A DNA stretch of 64,000 nt, taken from NCBI RefSeq assembly GCF_013167895.1, contig NZ_BLWC01000001.1, positions 1,240,001 to 1,304,000 of the forward strand. The letters are read 5' to 3'. A program made the position numbers and the translations under genes. This document shows, one piece after another, positions 44,275 to 53,049 of the stretch. The notes beneath the pieces are model-generated. The model ran no database searches. It saw nothing but the letters and a program-made list of their open reading frames with translations, and was not told where the DNA came from. Positions within the stretch are counted from its first letter, which is position 1. Each line of letters begins with the position of its first letter. Source of the stretch: Streptomyces fulvorobeus (lineage in GTDB: Bacteria; Actinomycetota; Actinomycetes; Streptomycetales; Streptomycetaceae).

Positions 44275-45452
44275 TCAGCCGATGTGCCGGAGCGCGTCGG
44301 TGACGGCTTCGAGGTCCTGGTCCGAGGCCAGCCCCGCGTGGTAGAGCCGCAGTTGGCCGGCGCCGAGCGAGGCCGCGTGGGCGGCGTCCCGGGCGAGCGT
44401 GCCGGGGCTCCCGCCCATCCCGGAGACGATGCCGAAGTTCGCGGCGAGCACACCGGAGGCATCCGCGAACGGCCCGAGCACCGCCTCACGCGCCGCGTCG
44501 CCACCCGTACAGGGCAGCACCACGCCATCGGCCACGGAGAGGACGTGCCGGGCGTCGACCCCCACGTTGGCGCCCGTGCGGTACGCGGCCGGGTCGGCGT
44601 GCAGGAGCACCTGGAACCCGGCCCCCGCCGCCTCCCGCACCGAGGCGACCACGGACTCCTGGAGCGTACGGGCGACCTGCCCGCGCCACTGGAGGGTGGC
44701 CTCGGCGAGCCCGGCTCCGAGCAGCTCGCCGACCCCGGACCAGCCGGTGGCCGGGGGCCGCCCGATCCGGCCCATACGGGCTCCAGGGCCCACCGCACGG
44801 ATGCGCGCAGCTCGTCCGCGTCCACGCCGTGCTCGCCGTATCCGGCCCGGCAGTCCGGGCAGAAGCAGAGCGACATCAGATACTGCGCCGCCTCCCCCAG
44901 GCCGACACCCGCGGTCTTGTCGTGGGCGTGCAGGTGGCCGTAGCCGTACCAGCCGCAGGACTCCAGTTCGGTGCCGAGCGTCCCCTCGCGGACCGCCGCC
45001 TCGGCGGCCAGGGCGACCAGGTAGGCGCGGACGTCCGGCCGCGCGATGCAGGGCGCCCACGGGTAGCGGTCACCGTAGGCGTTGACCACCGAGGTGTCGG
45101 GGTGTTCGGCGCCCAGCCGGGAGCTGTGCGCGAGCACGACCCAGCTGTGCACCTGGAGACCGGCGTCGGTCAGCGCCCGCGCCGCCTCCGCGTACGGGTC
45201 GGCGCCCGGCACCCAGGACTGCTCGTGGGGCCGCAGCGGCTGTCCCGACCAGCGGGCCGGGTCCGGCGGGTAGAGCACCGCGGCGTACTCGGCGGTGACG
45301 ATCCGGCGGCCCGGGTGGCGCGGGGTCAGCGCCCGGGTCGAGTGGTAGACGGAGGCGAGGGTCACCTGCTGGACGCCGAGGGCGGCGACGCGCGCCGCCG
45401 CGTCCGGGTCCCCGACGACGTCCCACGGATAGAGGAAGGCCGAGGTCTTCAT
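44275..45452 (-). CDS. Unrecognised probable TIM-barrel protein co-transcribed with KdgD (frameshifted)
   Basis: I do not recognise this family. The N-terminal frame (from MKTSAFLYPWDVVGDPDAAA) and the C-terminal frame (from about ATGWSGVGELLGAGLAEATL to the stop at 44275) join across a five-base G run at 44753-44757; one more base gives about 392 residues. Features: alternating strand/helix pattern, a sugar-enzyme-like stretch TELESCGWYGYGHLHAHDK, a four-residue Cys pair CFCPDCRAGYGEHGVD that could bind metal, and barrel-like strands GFQVLLHADP and GQLRLYHAGLA. No signal peptide. Its ATG overlaps the KdgD stop by four bases and uronate dehydrogenase is divergent, so a step in hexuronate breakdown or oligosaccharide trimming is likely. 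Confidence 0.75.
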
Positions 45453-46423
45453 CCGCGCGCCCCCGCCGTCCCCGCCCGGGCCGCGCGCCCCGCCAGCTGG
45501 GCGCGTCCGCCGGCGATGATCCGGGTGAGTTCCCCGACGTGTGCGGCGGACGGTTCCATGAGCGGGGTGCGCACCTCTCCTACGTCAAGTCCGCCGAGCC
45601 TGACGGCGGCCTTCACCAGCGAGACGGCGTAGCCGTGGCCCTTGGAGCGCAGCTCGACCAGCGGCCGGTAGAAGTGGTCGAGCAGGTCGTTGACCAGCTC
45701 GTCGTCGCCCGAGTCGAGCGCCCGGTAGAACGCGAGGGCGATGTCGGGGGCGAAGGCGAAGACGGCCGAGGAGTAGAGCGTGACACCGATGCCCCGGTAG
45801 GCGAGGCCGGTGAGCTCGGCGGTCGGCAGGCCGTTGAAGTACAGGAAGTCCTGGCCGGGCAGCCGGGTGCGGACGGCACTGACGATCCGCTGCATCAGGT
45901 CGAGGTCGCCGAGGCCGTCCTTGAGCCCGATGATCCCGGGCGTCCCGGCGAGCGCGACGACGGTCTCGGGGGTGAAGACGGCGTTGTCGCGCTGGTAGAC
46001 GATCGTCTCCAGCCGGGTGGCGGCGGCGAGCGCCGCGTAGTGGCGCAGCAGCCCTTCCTGACCGGCGACGACGAGGTACGGGGGCAGGGCGAGGAGTCCG
46101 TCGGCGCCCGCCTCCTCGGCGAGCTCCGCGTACTGGACGGCGAGCGCGGTGCCGTATCCGACGCCCGCGACGACGGGCACCCGCCCGGCCGTCTCCTCGA
46201 CCGCCGCGGCGACGAGAACCCGGAACTCCTCCGGCGTGAGCGCGTGGAACTCACCCGTGCCGCAGCACGCGAAGACCGCGGCCGCACCGGCGTCGATCCC
46301 CTGGCGCACATGCGCGCGGAAGGCGGCCGGGCCGATGGCGCCGTCCGGTCCGTAGGCGGTGACGGGGAAGAAGAGCGGCCCGGCGACATGGGTGAGCCGG
46401 GCGGCGAGGGGGGCTGAGGTCAC
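45449..46423 (-). CDS. kdgD: 5-dehydro-4-deoxyglucarate dehydratase (KdgD)
   Basis: A 324-residue DapA-superfamily decarboxylating dehydratase that turns 5-keto-4-deoxyglucarate into alpha-ketoglutarate semialdehyde. LFFPVTAYGPDG, FACCGTGEFHALTPEEF and ETIVYQRDNAVFTPE (with the catalytic Tyr) are KdgD-type strings, and the Schiff-base Lys is in PGIIGLKDGLGDLDLMQR. I chose GTG 46423 because GGGAG lies seven bases upstream. It is divergent from uronate dehydrogenase, the first step of the same pathway, and its stop overlaps the start of an unrecognised gene. The product would be finished by the KGSA dehydrogenase at 25.6 kb. Confidence 0.92.
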   Translation of the reverse strand: MTSAPLAARLTHVAGPLFFPVTAYGPDGAIGPAAFRAHVRQGIDAGAAAVFACCGTGEFHALTPEEFRVLVAAAVEETAGRVPVVAGVGYGTALAVQYAELAEEAGADGLLALPPYLVVAGQEGLLRHYAALAAATRLETIVYQRDNAVFTPETVVALAGTPGIIGLKDGLGDLDLMQRIVSAVRTRLPGQDFLYFNGLPTAELTGLAYRGIGVTLYSSAVFAFAPDIALAFYRALDSGDDELVNDLLDHFYRPLVELRSKGHGYAVSLVKAAVRLGGLDVGEVRTPLMEPSAAHVGELTRIIAGGRAQLAGRAARAGTAGARG

Positions 46424-46566
46424 GGGCGCTCCCTGAGCAGGTTCAGGCGTGCACAACTATGATCAGTGTCCATACTTATGAACGGCGCCACGCTAAAGCA
46501 GCCACCCGGTGCAGGTCAAGGCAGGAACACCGACCCGGAGACGGAGTCATCCGCCGTACGAAACCC

Positions 46567-46624
46567 TTGACGTGATCCGTCGAGCATTCGTAACTTGTCC
46601 ATGCATGTGAATGCCATCCATGCA
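46567..46624 (+). promoter_or_regulatory. Promoter and direct repeat before uronate dehydrogenase
   Basis: TTGACG (46567-46572), an 18-base spacer and TAACTT (46591-46596) form a vegetative-type promoter. Just downstream TCCATGCA occurs twice (46598-46605 and 46617-46624), where a repressor would block transcription. The regulator is not known; the GntR and IclR proteins of the window are candidates. Confidence 0.5.
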
Positions 46625-46679
46625 GTTGGCGTGTTGCGCGCGTCCGTCACGTCCGCGACCGGACCGAGGAGATCCCCGA

Positions 46680-47489
46680 ATGCCCGCTCCCCGCACCGTC
46701 CTGCTCACCGGCGCCGCCGGCGGCCTCGGCACTCTGATGCGCGCCCTGCTGCCCGCGTACGGATACGAGCTCCGGCTCCTCGACATCGCCCCGGTCGAGG
46801 GTGAACCGGACGCGATCAGCGCCGACCTCGGCGACAAGGAGGCGCTGCGCGAGGCCGTGCGGGGCGTCGACGCGATCATCCACCTCGCGGGCATCTCCCT
46901 GGAAGCCTCCTTCGACAAGATTCTGCGGGCGAACATCGAGGGCACCTACAACCTCTACGAGGCCGCGCGCGAGGAGGGCGTGCGCCGCACGGTGTTCGCC
47001 TCGTCCAACCACGCCATCGGCTACGTCCCGCGCCCGTCCCCGGGCGACCCGCTGATCCCGGTCGAGGTCACCCGGCGCCCCGACACCTTCTACGGCCTCT
47101 CCAAGTCCTTCGGCGAGGACCTCGCCCAGCTCTACTGGGACCGCCACGGCATGGAGACCGTCTCCGTGCGCATCGGTTCGTGCTTCGAGGAGCCCACCTC
47201 GGTACGGATGCTCTCGGTCTGGATGAGCCCCGCCGACGCCGCCCGGCTGTTCCACGCCGCGCTCACCGCCGAGGAGGTCGGGCACACCGTCGTCTACGGC
47301 TCCTCGGACAACACGCGCCTGTGGTGGGACCTGAGCTCGGCCAGGGCCCTGGGGTACGACCCGCAGGACGACTCCGAGCCGTACGCGGAGAAGCTCATCG
47401 CCGAACAGGGCGAGCTGGACCCCGCCAGGCCGGAGCACGCGCACATCGGCGGCCACTTCCTCACCGACCCGCCGATCTGGCCCCACTGA
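46680..47489 (+). CDS. udh: Uronate dehydrogenase, NAD-dependent SDR
   Basis: A 269-residue short-chain dehydrogenase that oxidises D-galacturonate or D-glucuronate at C1 to the aldarolactone. The NAD loop is LLTGAAGGLGTLMR, the catalytic serine region FASSNHAIGYVPR and the Tyr-Lys pair TFYGLSKSFGED. SVRIGSCFEEPTSVRMLSVWMSP is a strong uronate-dehydrogenase signature. ATG 46680 has GAGGAG nine bases upstream. It is divergent from kdgD with a clear promoter between. It provides the entry of pectin-derived galacturonate into the oxidative route; the lactone-processing and aldarate dehydratase steps are not obvious in the window. Confidence 0.93.
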   Translation: MPAPRTVLLTGAAGGLGTLMRALLPAYGYELRLLDIAPVEGEPDAISADLGDKEALREAVRGVDAIIHLAGISLEASFDKILRANIEGTYNLYEAAREEGVRRTVFASSNHAIGYVPRPSPGDPLIPVEVTRRPDTFYGLSKSFGEDLAQLYWDRHGMETVSVRIGSCFEEPTSVRMLSVWMSPADAARLFHAALTAEEVGHTVVYGSSDNTRLWWDLSSARALGYDPQDDSEPYAEKLIAEQGELDPARPEHAHIGGHFLTDPPIWPH

Positions 47490-47518
47490 CCGGACGCACG
47501 GGCACCGCGCAGCCCTCC

Positions 47519-47542
47519 CGGCAGCCCCGGCCGGGGCTGCCG
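47519..47542 (+). terminator. Palindromic terminator after uronate dehydrogenase
   Basis: CGGCAGCCCC GGCC GGGGCTGCCG is a perfect 24-base palindrome 30 bases after the udh stop. No U-tract follows. Confidence 0.75.
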
Positions 47543-47611
47543 CTGAGCCGTACGGAGCACGCGGGGAGAAGGTAAGGGAACGGCAAAGCCGGGTCGTTCG
47601 TTACTCTGTGC

Positions 47612-48826
47612 ATGACCGCAATGACCCCCGGCTCGAACATCCCTCTCTCCGCCGCCCGCGTGGCGGTGGACGTCGCCGCTCCCGTGCGGCTCGACGTCTC
47701 GGGCCTGCTACTCACCGCCGACGGCAAGGTGCGCTCGGACGACGACTTCATCTTCTACAACCAGCCCTCGGGCTCCGGCGTGACGTACCGCTCCGGCGGC
47801 GGCTCGGCGCCCGACGCGATCGTGGTGGACACCGCGGCGATCCCGCCCGGCATCGAGAAGATCGTGGTCACCGCGAGCCCCGACGCCGCGGGCCAGACCT
47901 TCATGGGCATCGAGCCCACGGCCACCGTGCGCAACGCGGACGACGGAACGGCGCTCGCCACGTTCACGCCGCCCCGGCTGGGCGCCGAGACAGCGCTCGT
48001 GGTCATCGAGATCTATCTGCGCAACGGCGCCTGGAAGGCCCGCGCCGTGGGCCAGGGGTACGCGAACGGACTCTCGGGCATCGCCACGGACTTCGGCGTG
48101 TCGGTGGAGGAACCCGCCCCGGCGGCAGCCCCCGCGCCGCAGGCCCCGCCGGTCCCGCAGGCCGCCCCCGCCGACCCGCGGGTCGCACCCCAGGCCCCGC
48201 CCGCCGCGCCCGTCGCGGCCGCCGCTGCCCCGGCGCCTGCGGGCTCCGGCAAGATCAACCTGGACAAGGGCCGCGTCAGCCTCCAGAAGAACCAGACCGT
48301 CTCCCTCGTCAAGGGCGGCAAGCCGCTGCTCTCCCAGGTGAAGATGGGCCTCGGCTGGGAGCCCGCCTTCCGCGGCAAGGACATCGACCTGGACGCCTCC
48401 GTCATCGCCTACGGCCCCAACCGGAACCACCTGGACAGCTGCTACTTCGGCAAGCTCTCCATCCTCAACGGCGCGATCAAGCACTCCGGCGACAACCTCA
48501 CGGGTGAGGGCGCCGGTGACGACGAGGTGATCGTCGTGGACCTCGGCCGCATCCCCGCCGAGGCGACCGGCCTGGTCTTCACGGTCAACTCGTTCACCGG
48601 CCAGAAGTTCACCGAGGTCGCCAAGGCGTACTGCCGGCTGATGGACGCGGCCACCGGCGAGGAGCTGGTCCGCTTCGACCTGACCGGCGCGGAGCCGCAG
48701 ACCGGCGTGATGATGGCCAAGCTGATCAAGCAGTTCACCGGTGAGTGGGAGATGACGGGCATGGGCGAGTTCGTGAAGTCGCGCACGGTGCGGGGCATGG
48801 TGAAGCCCGCCGCCAAGTCCCTGTAA
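47612..48826 (+). CDS. Tandem TerD-domain (tellurium/stress) protein
   Basis: A 404-residue cytoplasmic protein with two TerD-like domains. The first (about residues 10-160) contains LLTADGKVRSDDDFIFYNQP and the Asp-rich calcium loop region; the second (about 220-400) contains KGRVSLQKNQTVSLVKGG, DIDLDASVIAYG and EVIVVDLGRIP. A Pro/Ala linker (APQAPPVPQAAPAD-like, about 167-210) separates them. TerD proteins bind calcium and are linked to tellurite and general stress responses, but their mechanism is unclear. ATG 47612 or 47621 could be the start. A stem-loop follows the stop. Confidence 0.87.
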   Translation: MTAMTPGSNIPLSAARVAVDVAAPVRLDVSGLLLTADGKVRSDDDFIFYNQPSGSGVTYRSGGGSAPDAIVVDTAAIPPGIEKIVVTASPDAAGQTFMGIEPTATVRNADDGTALATFTPPRLGAETALVVIEIYLRNGAWKARAVGQGYANGLSGIATDFGVSVEEPAPAAAPAPQAPPVPQAAPADPRVAPQAPPAAPVAAAAAPAPAGSGKINLDKGRVSLQKNQTVSLVKGGKPLLSQVKMGLGWEPAFRGKDIDLDASVIAYGPNRNHLDSCYFGKLSILNGAIKHSGDNLTGEGAGDDEVIVVDLGRIPAEATGLVFTVNSFTGQKFTEVAKAYCRLMDAATGEELVRFDLTGAEPQTGVMMAKLIKQFTGEWEMTGMGEFVKSRTVRGMVKPAAKSL

Positions 48827-48857
48827 CCCGGCGACGGGACGAGCCCGGAAACGGCTT

Positions 48858-48889
48858 CCGGGGCACCTGATGACTCTCAGGTGCCCCGG
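48858..48889. terminator. Bidirectional terminator after the TerD gene
   Basis: CCGGGGCACCTGA (48858-48870), loop TGACTC and TCAGGTGCCCCGG (48877-48889) form a perfect 13-base stem between the convergent TerD gene and the small gene at 48936. Confidence 0.8.
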
Positions 48890-48935
48890 GTCCGGAGATT
48901 CTCCAGGCGGACGCTTTGTGAGCTCGTGATGCTTC

Positions 48936-49166
48936 TCAGAGCTTGGTCAGCTTGGAGTACGGGCTCAGAATCCTCCCCTGTCGCCCAGAGAAGTCGATGA
49001 GGACCGCATCGTTGTCGCCCTCGACAGCGAGGATTCTGCCGAGCCCGAACTGGTCGTGCGACACCCTGTCGCCCACATCGAAACATTCGACCGGTGGGGC
49101 CGCCTGGGCCGGGCGGTTGAAGGGACTGGAAGGCAGGTGACGCCGGGAACCGGCTGACTGTTTCAT
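48936..49166 (-). CDS. Small Tudor/SH3-like basic protein (PcrA C-terminal-like)
   Basis: A 76-residue protein. The conserved part FDVGDRVSHDQFGLGRILAVEGDNDAVLIDFSGRQGR resembles the C-terminal Tudor domain of UvrD/PcrA helicases and similar RNA-polymerase-binding modules. A basic, Ser/Pro-rich N-terminus of about 28 residues precedes it. Such free-standing domains occur in many Streptomyces but have no assigned role. The start ATG 49166 lies just after a TTAATG context without a strong ribosome site. It is a monocistronic gene convergent with the TerD gene. Confidence 0.75.
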   Translation of the reverse strand: MKQSAGSRRHLPSSPFNRPAQAAPPVECFDVGDRVSHDQFGLGRILAVEGDNDAVLIDFSGRQGRILSPYSKLTKL

Positions 49167-49285
49167 TAACTTGAGTATGCGCCTTGAGAGCGCCCGACGC
49201 CATGCCCGACCACTCCTGGGGGCGCAGTAGTGCCGGATTCGTAATCAGCCGTTCCGGTGCCACACGGGGCTTCTGCCCGTTGCCA

Positions 49286-49315
49286 CCAGGGGCGCTGCCA
49301 GGAATGCGCCCCTGG
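49286..49315 (-). terminator. Stem-loop downstream of phoX
   Basis: CCAGGGGCGC (49286-49295), a ten-base loop and GCGCCCCTGG (49306-49315) form a perfect stem about 120 bases after the minus-strand phoX stop. The rest of the 267-base gap shows no gene. Confidence 0.6.
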
Positions 49316-49433
49316 AGCGCCCCCCGAAGGTGTGGCGGTTCTCGCTTCCTGGCGGGGCGTGGCCCACCCGCCGCCGGGCCTCCCCTTGCGAAGCTGCGAC
49401 AAACCGTGTGTTTTCGATCACATTGGGTAACGG

Positions 49434-50948
49434 TCAGCTGGAGGAACCGGTGTCCGTGGCGCTGTCCGCGGTGCGGGGCCGGTTCGGCTGGCGCTTCCAC
49501 GGGCCGGTGATGGCGAGCAGGATTCCGGGCGTCTGGATGTTGGCGAAGAGCGTCTTCCCGTCGGGCGAGAAGGTGACTCCGGCGAACTCGCTGAACCGCG
49601 GGTCATCGGCCGTGCCCACGTTGAGGTCGTTGCGCGCGATCGGGTACGTACGGCCGTTCTCGGTGGCCCCGAACAGGTGGGAGACACCTTCGCCGTCCTC
49701 GGCGATCACGAGTCCGCCGTAGGGCGAGACGGTGATGTTGTCGGGGCTGTCGAAGGCGCCGTCCACGGACGGGTCGGGGTTGACGCCGAGCAGCACCTTC
49801 AGGGTCAGCGTGCGGCGCTTGGGGTCGTAGAACCAGACCTGGCCGTCGTGCGCGACGGGGCTCTCGTCACGGGCGTAGGAGGAGACGACGTAGGCGCCTC
49901 CGTCGCCCCACCACATGCCTTCGAGCTTGCGGCCCCGGGTGACGTCCAGCTGACCGAACTGCTTGCGCACGGGCACGGTCCTCGCGTCGCGGTCGGGGAC
50001 GTCGACCCAGTCCACGCCGTACACCGTGCCGGTCTTCGTGGCGCGGGAGAGGTCGTCGACGAAGACGCCGTTGCGGTCGAAGCACTTGGCGGCCTGGAGG
50101 ACACCTGCGTCGTCGGCGAGGGTGCGCAGTCTGCCGCGGCCGTGCCTGAAGCCCTGCGGCGGGACCCAGCGGTAGAACAGCCCGTTGGGGCCTGAGGCGT
50201 CCTCGGTCAGGTAGGCGTGACCGGCCCGGGGGTCGATGACGACGGCCTCGTGGTCGTACCGGCCGAACGCCTTGATCGGCCGCGGGTCGCGGTTGGCGCG
50301 CCGGTCGTAGGGGTCGACCTCGAACGTGTAGCCGTGGTCCTTGGTCATCCCGTTCTGGCCGGCCTTGTCCGAGTTCTCCTCGCAGGTCAGCCAGGTGCCC
50401 CACGCGGTGGAGCCGCCCGCGCAGTTGGTGGAGGTGCCCGCGATGCCGACCCACTCGGCGGTGCGGCCGTCGTTACGGGTCTCGACGACCGTGCAGCCAC
50501 CGGCCGCGGCGGGGTCGTAGACCAGGCCATCGGTGAGCGGGACGGGGTACTTCCACTTGGCGCGCGGACCCTTGAGCTCGTGGTTGTTGACGAGCAGCGT
50601 GACTCCGCGCGGGCCTTCGAAGGCGGCCGTGCCGTCGTGGTTGGAGGGGGTGGGCTCCCCGGTCTCCAGCGTGGTGACACCGCTGTGCGTGACGATCCGG
50701 TACGAGAATCCGGCGGGCAGGGCGAGAATGCCCTCGGGGTCGGGGAGCAGCGGCCCGTAGCCGGGCGACCTGTCGTGGCCGTGACCCCCGCCCCGGCCGT
50801 TCCCTGAGCCCTGGTCCCGGCCGTGTTCCGGGTCGTCGGCGGCGAGCGCGCCGGGCGCGGTGGCGAGCGCGCCGACCGCGCCGGTGAGGGCGATGCCCGC
50901 ACCGGTGAGGGCGGACTGCCGGGTGAATTCCCTGCGGGTGAAGGACAT
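49434..50948 (-). CDS. PhoX family secreted alkaline phosphatase (DUF839)
   Basis: A secreted phosphatase of the PhoX type, a calcium-iron enzyme exported by Tat. The signal RREFTRQSALTGAGIALTGAVG carries the twin arginines. Family strings include ADDPEHGRDQ, GGCTVVETRNDG, NCAGGSTAWGTWLTCEEN and HEAVVIDPRAGHAYLTEDASGPNGLFYRW. I chose ATG 50948 (MSFTRREF), giving about 504 residues; upstream ATGs at 50957-51047 add a leader that lacks signal character. A degenerate PHO-like repeat lies about 60-75 bases upstream, which fits phosphate control. It is transcribed alone. Confidence 0.9.
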   Translation of the reverse strand: MSFTRREFTRQSALTGAGIALTGAVGALATAPGALAADDPEHGRDQGSGNGRGGGHGHDRSPGYGPLLPDPEGILALPAGFSYRIVTHSGVTTLETGEPTPSNHDGTAAFEGPRGVTLLVNNHELKGPRAKWKYPVPLTDGLVYDPAAAGGCTVVETRNDGRTAEWVGIAGTSTNCAGGSTAWGTWLTCEENSDKAGQNGMTKDHGYTFEVDPYDRRANRDPRPIKAFGRYDHEAVVIDPRAGHAYLTEDASGPNGLFYRWVPPQGFRHGRGRLRTLADDAGVLQAAKCFDRNGVFVDDLSRATKTGTVYGVDWVDVPDRDARTVPVRKQFGQLDVTRGRKLEGMWWGDGGAYVVSSYARDESPVAHDGQVWFYDPKRRTLTLKVLLGVNPDPSVDGAFDSPDNITVSPYGGLVIAEDGEGVSHLFGATENGRTYPIARNDLNVGTADDPRFSEFAGVTFSPDGKTLFANIQTPGILLAITGPWKRQPNRPRTADSATDTGSSS

Positions 50949-51007
50949 CGCGGACTCCATGTGAGGCATCTGGCGGGGGTGGTGGCGCGCCCAGGCTGCC
51001 TCCCGCA

Positions 51008-51025
51008 CACCAACGGAGGTTGAAC
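51008..51025 (-). promoter_or_regulatory. Degenerate PHO-box-like repeat upstream of phoX
   Basis: On the minus strand GTTCAAC (51025-51019) and GTTGGTG (51014-51008) are spaced exactly 11 bases apart, the period of Streptomyces PhoP sites. Both units differ from GTTCACC, so the match is partial. Confidence 0.4.
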
Positions 51026-51083
51026 AAGAAACGACTTCGGGCGGCATCCTTGCGGCTCAGGGGCCCGGCGGCGCCGCGGGGCG

Positions 51084-52601
51084 TCAGCCGCTCCTGCGCG
51101 ACCGCGCCTTGAACGCCGCCTTCCGTGCTTCCTTCGCCGCCTTCTTGTCGCCGTGCAGCCGCCCCATCGCCTCCAGGACCTCGGCCGTGCCGGGGTGGTC
51201 CACCCGCCACACCTCGTCGAAGAACCCGCTGTGCTGACCCGACAGCCCCTCCACCAGCTCCTGGAGTTCGCCCAGATCGCCGTCGGCGTCGAGCTGGGCG
51301 GCGATCGTGTCGACCGCCAGCCAGAAGATCATGGACTCCGGCGGCGCGGGTACGTCGGCCGCGCCCCGCTCCGCGAGCCAGACCCGCGCGAGGCCGCCCA
51401 GTTCGGGGTCGTCGAGCACCGCGCGCACGGCGGGCTCCGCCTCAGGACCGGCCAGGGCCAGGGCCTGCTGGCAGTGCAGCCGTCGCAGCGGCGCTCCCGC
51501 GTCGGCCCCGCGCGAGGCGCTCAGCAGCTCGCGCGCGGCCGTCACCGCGCCCGCGCCGCCGCCGTGCCGGGCGAGCCACAGCTCGGTCTCGGCCCGGACG
51601 GCGGCCTCGGGGTAGTAGCCGATGCCCGCCAGGAGCTCATCGGCCCCCTTCTCGGCGAGGTCGCCGATCGCGGGAGCGTCCACCCCGGCCTCCAGCATCC
51701 GGGCCCGTACGCCGTACAGACCGAGCGGCGTCAGTTTGACCAGCCCGTAGCGGGTGACGTCCTCCTCGTCGGCCGGCGCGGCGCCGTCCTCGCCCTCCTC
51801 GGTCAGCAGCGCCTCGTCCAGCGGCCGGTACTCGACGATGCCGATGGGTTCGAGCACCCTGAACTGGTCGTCGAGGCGCATCATCGCCTCCGACACCTGC
51901 TCCAGGACGTCGTCGGTGGGCTCGCCCATGTCGTCGGGGACGATCATCGACGCGGCGAGAGCGGGCAGCGGCAGCGGGCCCCTGCCGGGGCCCGCCTCCG
52001 AGACGGTGAGCAGGTAGAGATTGCCGAGCACCCCGTCGAGGAACTCCGCCTCGGCCTCCGGGTCCCAGTCCAGGGCGTCGAAGTCGACCGAGCCGTCCTC
52101 GTTGACGAGGTCGGCGAAGTCGTCGAAGGCCGGGGCGGTGGCGTCGGCGTACACGGCCTCCAGAGCGTCCAGCCAGATCGCCAGCACGTCCTGGGGGGAA
52201 CCACCGGTCAGCAGGGCCAGGTTCTCGCCCACGGCGACGGCACCCTCGGCCTCCCCCTCCTCCGGGCCGCCGGCACCTTCCCCGCCCTCGGCCTCACCAT
52301 CGGCCCCGTGCTCGGAATCCGCCGGGTCCTCGACGTCCACGAGCCCGGTGTCGACCGCGAGGCGCCACGCCTCGCTCGCGTACGCGGCACCGTCCTCGTC
52401 GGCGTCCAGGCCCAGGTGCTCGGCCGCCGCGGGCAGTTGGTCCTCGGCGAGCTCCCCGCCCGCGCCGACCCGCGTCCCGGGCCCCGCCCAGCGGGCGAGC
52501 CTGACGGCACGGGCGAGCAGCGGGGCGGCGAGCGCGTCCCGCGCCAGTTCGGCCTCGGAGTGCAGCCGCACCGGCGGCAGGGAGGGGCGCTCTGCGGACA
52601 T
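51084..52601 (-). CDS. Conserved hypothetical protein, 505 residues, helical-repeat-like
   Basis: I recognise no named domain. The protein is acidic and Ala/Glu/Leu-rich. An acidic low-complexity insert (about residues 95-125, DSEHGADGEAEGGEGAGG) follows an N-terminal helical part. The C-terminal third (AVRAETELWLARHGGGAGAV; ARELLSASRGADAGAPLRRLH; GPEAEPAVRAVLDDPELGGLARVWLAERG) looks like HEAT-type helical repeats. The end is strongly basic (KKAAKEARKAAFKARSRRSG). No signal peptide or membrane helix. It is preceded by a 450-base gap and is probably monocistronic. Confidence 0.75.
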   Translation of the reverse strand: MSAERPSLPPVRLHSEAELARDALAAPLLARAVRLARWAGPGTRVGAGGELAEDQLPAAAEHLGLDADEDGAAYASEAWRLAVDTGLVDVEDPADSEHGADGEAEGGEGAGGPEEGEAEGAVAVGENLALLTGGSPQDVLAIWLDALEAVYADATAPAFDDFADLVNEDGSVDFDALDWDPEAEAEFLDGVLGNLYLLTVSEAGPGRGPLPLPALAASMIVPDDMGEPTDDVLEQVSEAMMRLDDQFRVLEPIGIVEYRPLDEALLTEEGEDGAAPADEEDVTRYGLVKLTPLGLYGVRARMLEAGVDAPAIGDLAEKGADELLAGIGYYPEAAVRAETELWLARHGGGAGAVTAARELLSASRGADAGAPLRRLHCQQALALAGPEAEPAVRAVLDDPELGGLARVWLAERGAADVPAPPESMIFWLAVDTIAAQLDADGDLGELQELVEGLSGQHSGFFDEVWRVDHPGTAEVLEAMGRLHGDKKAAKEARKAAFKARSRRSG

Positions 52602-53049
52602 CAGGTGGTTCTCCTCGGGACGACTCGGGCCTAGCCCGCGGGTACGGAGTTCAGGCCGCCCAAGCCTAGACGTACTTCACGCCTCGCCCCTTCGGGACCA
52701 TGCTCGGCGCCGTCGTGCAGCGGTTCACCCCGCCGCCCGTCACGCCGGGGAAGGTCCGCGCCTACCGCCGGGCGGGAGTCGGGGACCCGATGCCGTCGCC
52801 GGGTCCGGCGAGCGCGTCGGACACCGCGTCCACCCAGCGTGTTGGGCTCTGTGACCCCAGGGGCGCCGATGTGGCACCTCGTCAAATGCGGGCCGGGACA
52901 CCCCCGTAGGGGCCGGCCGCCCCGACCAGCTCACCGTCGGCCTGGTCGAGCTGATGACGGCCTCCCCGGCACGGTGACGGCCAGGACCCTGCCGGCGAAG
53001 GGCCCGCGCTCGGCTGACCGCCGCGACCGGGGAGGACGGGTCGGGTCCG
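52602..53049. other. 450-base intergenic region without an evident gene
   Basis: Six frames show only short open stretches without codon bias or recognisable motifs. Nothing beyond the promoter of the 505-residue protein gene on the left and the end of dapD on the right can be supported. Confidence 0.6.
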
